Assembly: GCF_003590095.1 (NCBI RefSeq)
Contig: NC_039481.1
Span: forward strand, 9,021,895-9,085,894
Source: Trichoplusia ni
Lineage: Eukaryota; Arthropoda; Insecta; Lepidoptera; Noctuidae
Direction of reading: 5' to 3'
DNA: 64,000 nt
Shown here: one piece after another, positions 60,720-64,000 of the stretch
How the letters are laid out: every line of letters starts with the position of its first letter
Position numbering within the stretch: the first letter of the stretch is position 1
The notes under the pieces: model-generated
Told to the model about the DNA's origin: nothing
The model's input: only the letters and a program-made list of their open reading frames with translations
Database searches by the model: none
Translations under genes and position numbers: made by a program

Positions 60720-60845
60720 ACTGAGGCTCCGCTTTCCGTCCGTCTGTCCGTCATGCGTCCGCCTGTGTCTCATGAAACGCAAGAGCTGAACAGTTGAAAT
60801 TTTCACAGAGAATGTTGTTTGCGGTTTTTATTCCTGCTATACATA
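60720..60845 (+). repeat. Degraded CCGTCCGTC-type interspersed repeat
   Basis: CCGTCCGTCTGTCCGTCATG and CAGTTGAAATTTTCACAGAG resemble weaker copies at 8838-8900, 10610-10660 and, inverted, 29590-29700. Confidence 0.5.
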
Positions 60846-61988
60846 AGAATTCATAGATTTTCTCGTCTTTTCTTATTGCATTCGATTCAAATACAAAGCA
60901 ATATTCGGCCTCACCAAGAATCTCGGCGTCTCCGCCTCAAACGTTCGTCCGTGGATCACAAGCCACTCGAGTGCAATTTGTCCAAGCCAACCGGTCTAGT
61001 ACCCTCGTTGAAACTAAACTGAACTTGTAGTTTTGTGAACGAACCAACTCCGGTTTTTTTTCGCCAACTTTCTTTTTAACTAGCTGGAAAACTCGCTGAT
61101 AAAAATGTACAGCCATACCTCTTTCAGCCGTTGGAAATGGAAGCTAGATTTTTTTATAAAATTATAACTTATTTTTAATGAAAAATAAATTAAATGTAGT
61201 TTTTCAATTATCAGCGTTATGGAGAAATGAAAAGAAGACTTTAATTTCTGGAAGACTTTTTGCCAAAATCCATACATGAATTTGCATTATACACATGATA
61301 CAGTCACTTTCAGCAAATTATAAAAAGGAACTTCGCCTCTTACCGTCTAATACACAAACGCAACACCAACAAAACAAATGAACATCGCCACAGTTTCTTA
61401 GGACAGTTATAACAGAGAACTAGCAACAAAGTCTTTAGTAACAAAACATTAGCTCCAGAGCGAAGTTCGCGGCCTTGGGACCGTCCAAGGACGTTTCCCA
61501 AGGACGCGCGTCCGTGACCACATATTATTGCGAACGCTGTTAAACGTTAAACGCAGTCTAGTCTTTTGTTCTACACCGTTCTGGGGTCGATATTTTCAAG
61601 CTTCGGAGTACGAAATTTGATAGTTTGTGGGAATACGTTCTTTAGGGTTTCATGAAGAAAATAGTTGAGAGTTTGAAAGCAGGTTTTTATTTAAAGAATT
61701 TAATGATAGTGACTTGTTTTTTTTACAACGGTGACGGGAGACGATTGTTTTTGTGCGATTAATTACGTTCTGATCAGAGAAAAATACTGATACGATTGAT
61801 ATGATGTAGGGACTGTTGACAATTACAATTCAAGATAATGATTATTTACGTAGAGACAAAACAATTGAGAATAAAAAAGCTGACAATTATTGATAAACAC
61901 TTCCTGAACTTATTAATTAGTATTAAAATAATATTTAATACAAAATTTAGGACGATGTAATGAAATATGAACTCGGGAATAACCTTCC

Positions 61989-62038
61989 ACCTCAGATCCA
62001 ACTTATACTATAACATCCTGTTGTTTTGGATCTGAGGT
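61989..62038. repeat. Perfect 13-bp hairpin with 24-nt loop
   Basis: ACCTCAGATCCAA pairs exactly with TTGGATCTGAGGT. Confidence 0.8.
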
Positions 62039-64000
62039 TAAAAAGCTCCGCAATCCGTGATCCAACATAGTTAATAATAAACCACTTAAGGAATAGTATT
62101 AATTTATTTCTTTAGTTTCATTCATTAATTTAGAACCCAAGTCTACCTTCGATAGCATACTATAGATAATTCCTTTACGATACAACCTCCTTCATCAATT
62201 ATTACTACACTTTATTGTAATTTTGATTAATGACGGCTTGGTGTAAGTTTTCATGTGGGACTCAAATTGTTGGATTGAAAATCGAATTTAATTTTCTCAG
62301 CATATAAGACATACAAAATTATTATTTCCAGAAACAATGTTCAAGAATCGAAATTATATCAAAATCATTATTTTCAAATAAAAATAATATTTCTCAAATT
62401 CACGTTCTAGAATCATCTATCATTAAAAGCTTAAATACAAAAAGAAGAAAAGAAACTCAAGAAAAGTTCCCCTATTTTCCTAGATTAACGCGGAGGAAAT
62501 ATGAAAAAAGGACGGCTAGAGTTATTGGATAGGAAATTAAAAAAGCGACGGCACCCTTAAAACGATTTCTTAGCGATTTACTCGTTGTGAACAGCTACTG
62601 AAGTGTTTACTTCGTCTTCCTGATCGGGGGCGGTTAGTTGACCTGAAAAGAGGAATTAATCGTTGTTTTTTTTTTGGGAAACTGCTGTAGTTTATTTTGG
62701 CGTGTCGGCTTGGAAATTTACTGGCCAGTGTTTATGTAATTAAAGTGACTGCACATTTAGTCTGTTGTATTAGTAGATCATCTATTTAACTGCAGTGATC
62801 AATGTTTTTGGTTGTTTGAAATAAACTTGGATCTCTCAACGAGTTTACTTCTACTTGGGTTCTACAATGCAACTTAGATGTTCTTATACGTCTGTTTTGT
62901 AACATCATTCGTGTAACATCATTAGTTTCATCGTAGAGATGAATTCCTTGGAAGTAAGAACTTCGCTGTCGTGTACTTAACTACGAAAAAGGTTATATGA
63001 GCTGACTAAAAGTATTAAAAAAAATAAGGTAACGAAAAGAACACCCGAACAAACATATTTTTATATAGAACATTTCTGTTTCATTCTCTTACCCCCGAAG
63101 ACTAAAACAAAACTTAACTTAAGAACATCTAATTCGTTTACCTTCCACTTTTTATTGCTAAAAATGACAAATACAGCATAAGACTTAACGACTACATTAC
63201 AAACCTAACTTGCTGCCAATTAACTTACCTAACCTAAATTACTAACATTGGCATCGACTCCTTTATTTTCATCCAATATCTTAAGTAGACATTTATTTCC
63301 GTCCTTACATAAAAACAAAACAATAATTCATCGAACATCACATACCCCAGTTCCAACAAAACGATCCAATATCGTTTATTTGAACAAACACATGAATACT
63401 ATTTACCTACAAACCTATTTTTGCTGGCCCTTACTTCTTCAGCATACTATTGCGTCATCGCGAAACTCGAACACTTCATTGGCCGGTAAAAAGAAAGATA
63501 AAGACTTAATATATTCAGTGAAACGCCATCCGCGGCACGCGAGCTATTGGGGGTCGGAAGAGGTTGTGTGGACTGAGCGAGGTATCTATGGTAGAAGAAA
63601 GTACTGCTTGGAAAGTAATATCGGTTTAATTTCAAAACGAAATTGGAGGAACTGTGTTTTTGTCGGTGAAGCTGTAAGTGAGCAAATGTGATGATCGATT
63701 TTTAAAGACCGCTGTTGGTAATAATTTAATTTTTTGTAATATTAAGAAATTCTGAAATGGTTCTCTTTAAACTGCCTATGCAAAACAAAACGCAAACTTG
63801 CTATCATACAAAAATTTTGATGTCCCTTATTTCGTTCATATAGCGGCAAAAGAAATACAACATCTGTGAAAAAACCAACTAGCTAGTGTTCATGAGATTC
63901 AGTGTGGCAGTCGAACGGACAGTAGCGGACGGCAGAAACATAGTATTTTCAGTACCATATTTCTCTTTGGATACAAAACCTTAAAAAAAACAAATACAAT

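Larger units (their letters stand above)
49658..64000. other. Region upstream of the ace-1 coding exons
   Basis: Probably ace-1 5' intron and flank. No coding exon set can be built. It contains a candidate leader exon (53426-53520), CpG-richer islands (about 54440-54600, 55080-55280, 60540-60660, 60880-61020, 61440-61600), a MITE (57184-57311), a degraded repeat (60720-60845), a hairpin (61989-62038) and SINE-like B-box remnants near 50660, 51210 and 56850. Confidence 0.5.

Noticed and set aside
63248..63691. 147-codon open frame
   Set aside because: Begins at TTG; composition is not protein-like and no family is recognised.

Overview
The window is AT-rich nuclear DNA from a moth, most likely a noctuid and plausibly Spodoptera frugiperda. 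This rests on intron-containing genes with GT-AG junctions, a recognisable lepidopteran acetylcholinesterase-1 gene, tRNA-derived SINEs of the noctuid kind, a Lep1-type Helitron end and LINE 3' tails common in Lepidoptera. The species is an inference; the order is well supported.

The window holds six genes that can be reconstructed exon by exon. Five belong to one family and lie in a cluster at 12.4-39.0 kb: gene A (minus, 12461-15136), B (minus, 19309-23412), C (minus, 25643-28831), D (plus, 32440-34371) and E (minus, 36248-38696). Each encodes a small secreted protein of 226-255 aa with an N-terminal signal peptide and almost no cysteine after it. The best family match is the TULIP lipid-binding fold, as in mite group-7 allergen-like and juvenile-hormone-binding-protein-like proteins. 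All five have a TATA-driven non-coding first exon and seven coding exons. In B-E coding exons 3, 4, 5 and 6 are exactly 140, 61, 112 and 96 nt. C and D diverge from a shared upstream region; D and E converge. E looks like a mosaic of its neighbours. GATA motifs sit close upstream of the TATA boxes, which would fit gut or fat-body expression (inference).

The sixth gene is ace-1 on the minus strand (coding exons 49625-47848, 47634-47459, 46502-46372; 694 aa). It has the full Ser/Glu/His triad and a C-terminal region typical of a GPI-anchored dimer. Its acyl-pocket position 290 (Torpedo numbering) reads Val, the known F290V resistance substitution; positions 119, 201 and 227 are susceptible-type. 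An unusual 10-bp tandem repeat starts right after the stop codon. A CpG-rich segment near 53.4-53.5 kb may be an upstream non-coding exon.

The rest (1-12 kb, the spacers, 39-46 kb and 50-64 kb) has no convincing protein gene. It holds transposon remnants and several strong inverted repeats. The most distinctive is a 1.7-kb element at 39327-41052 with about 26-bp terminal inverted repeats and many internal copies of the same tip motif.
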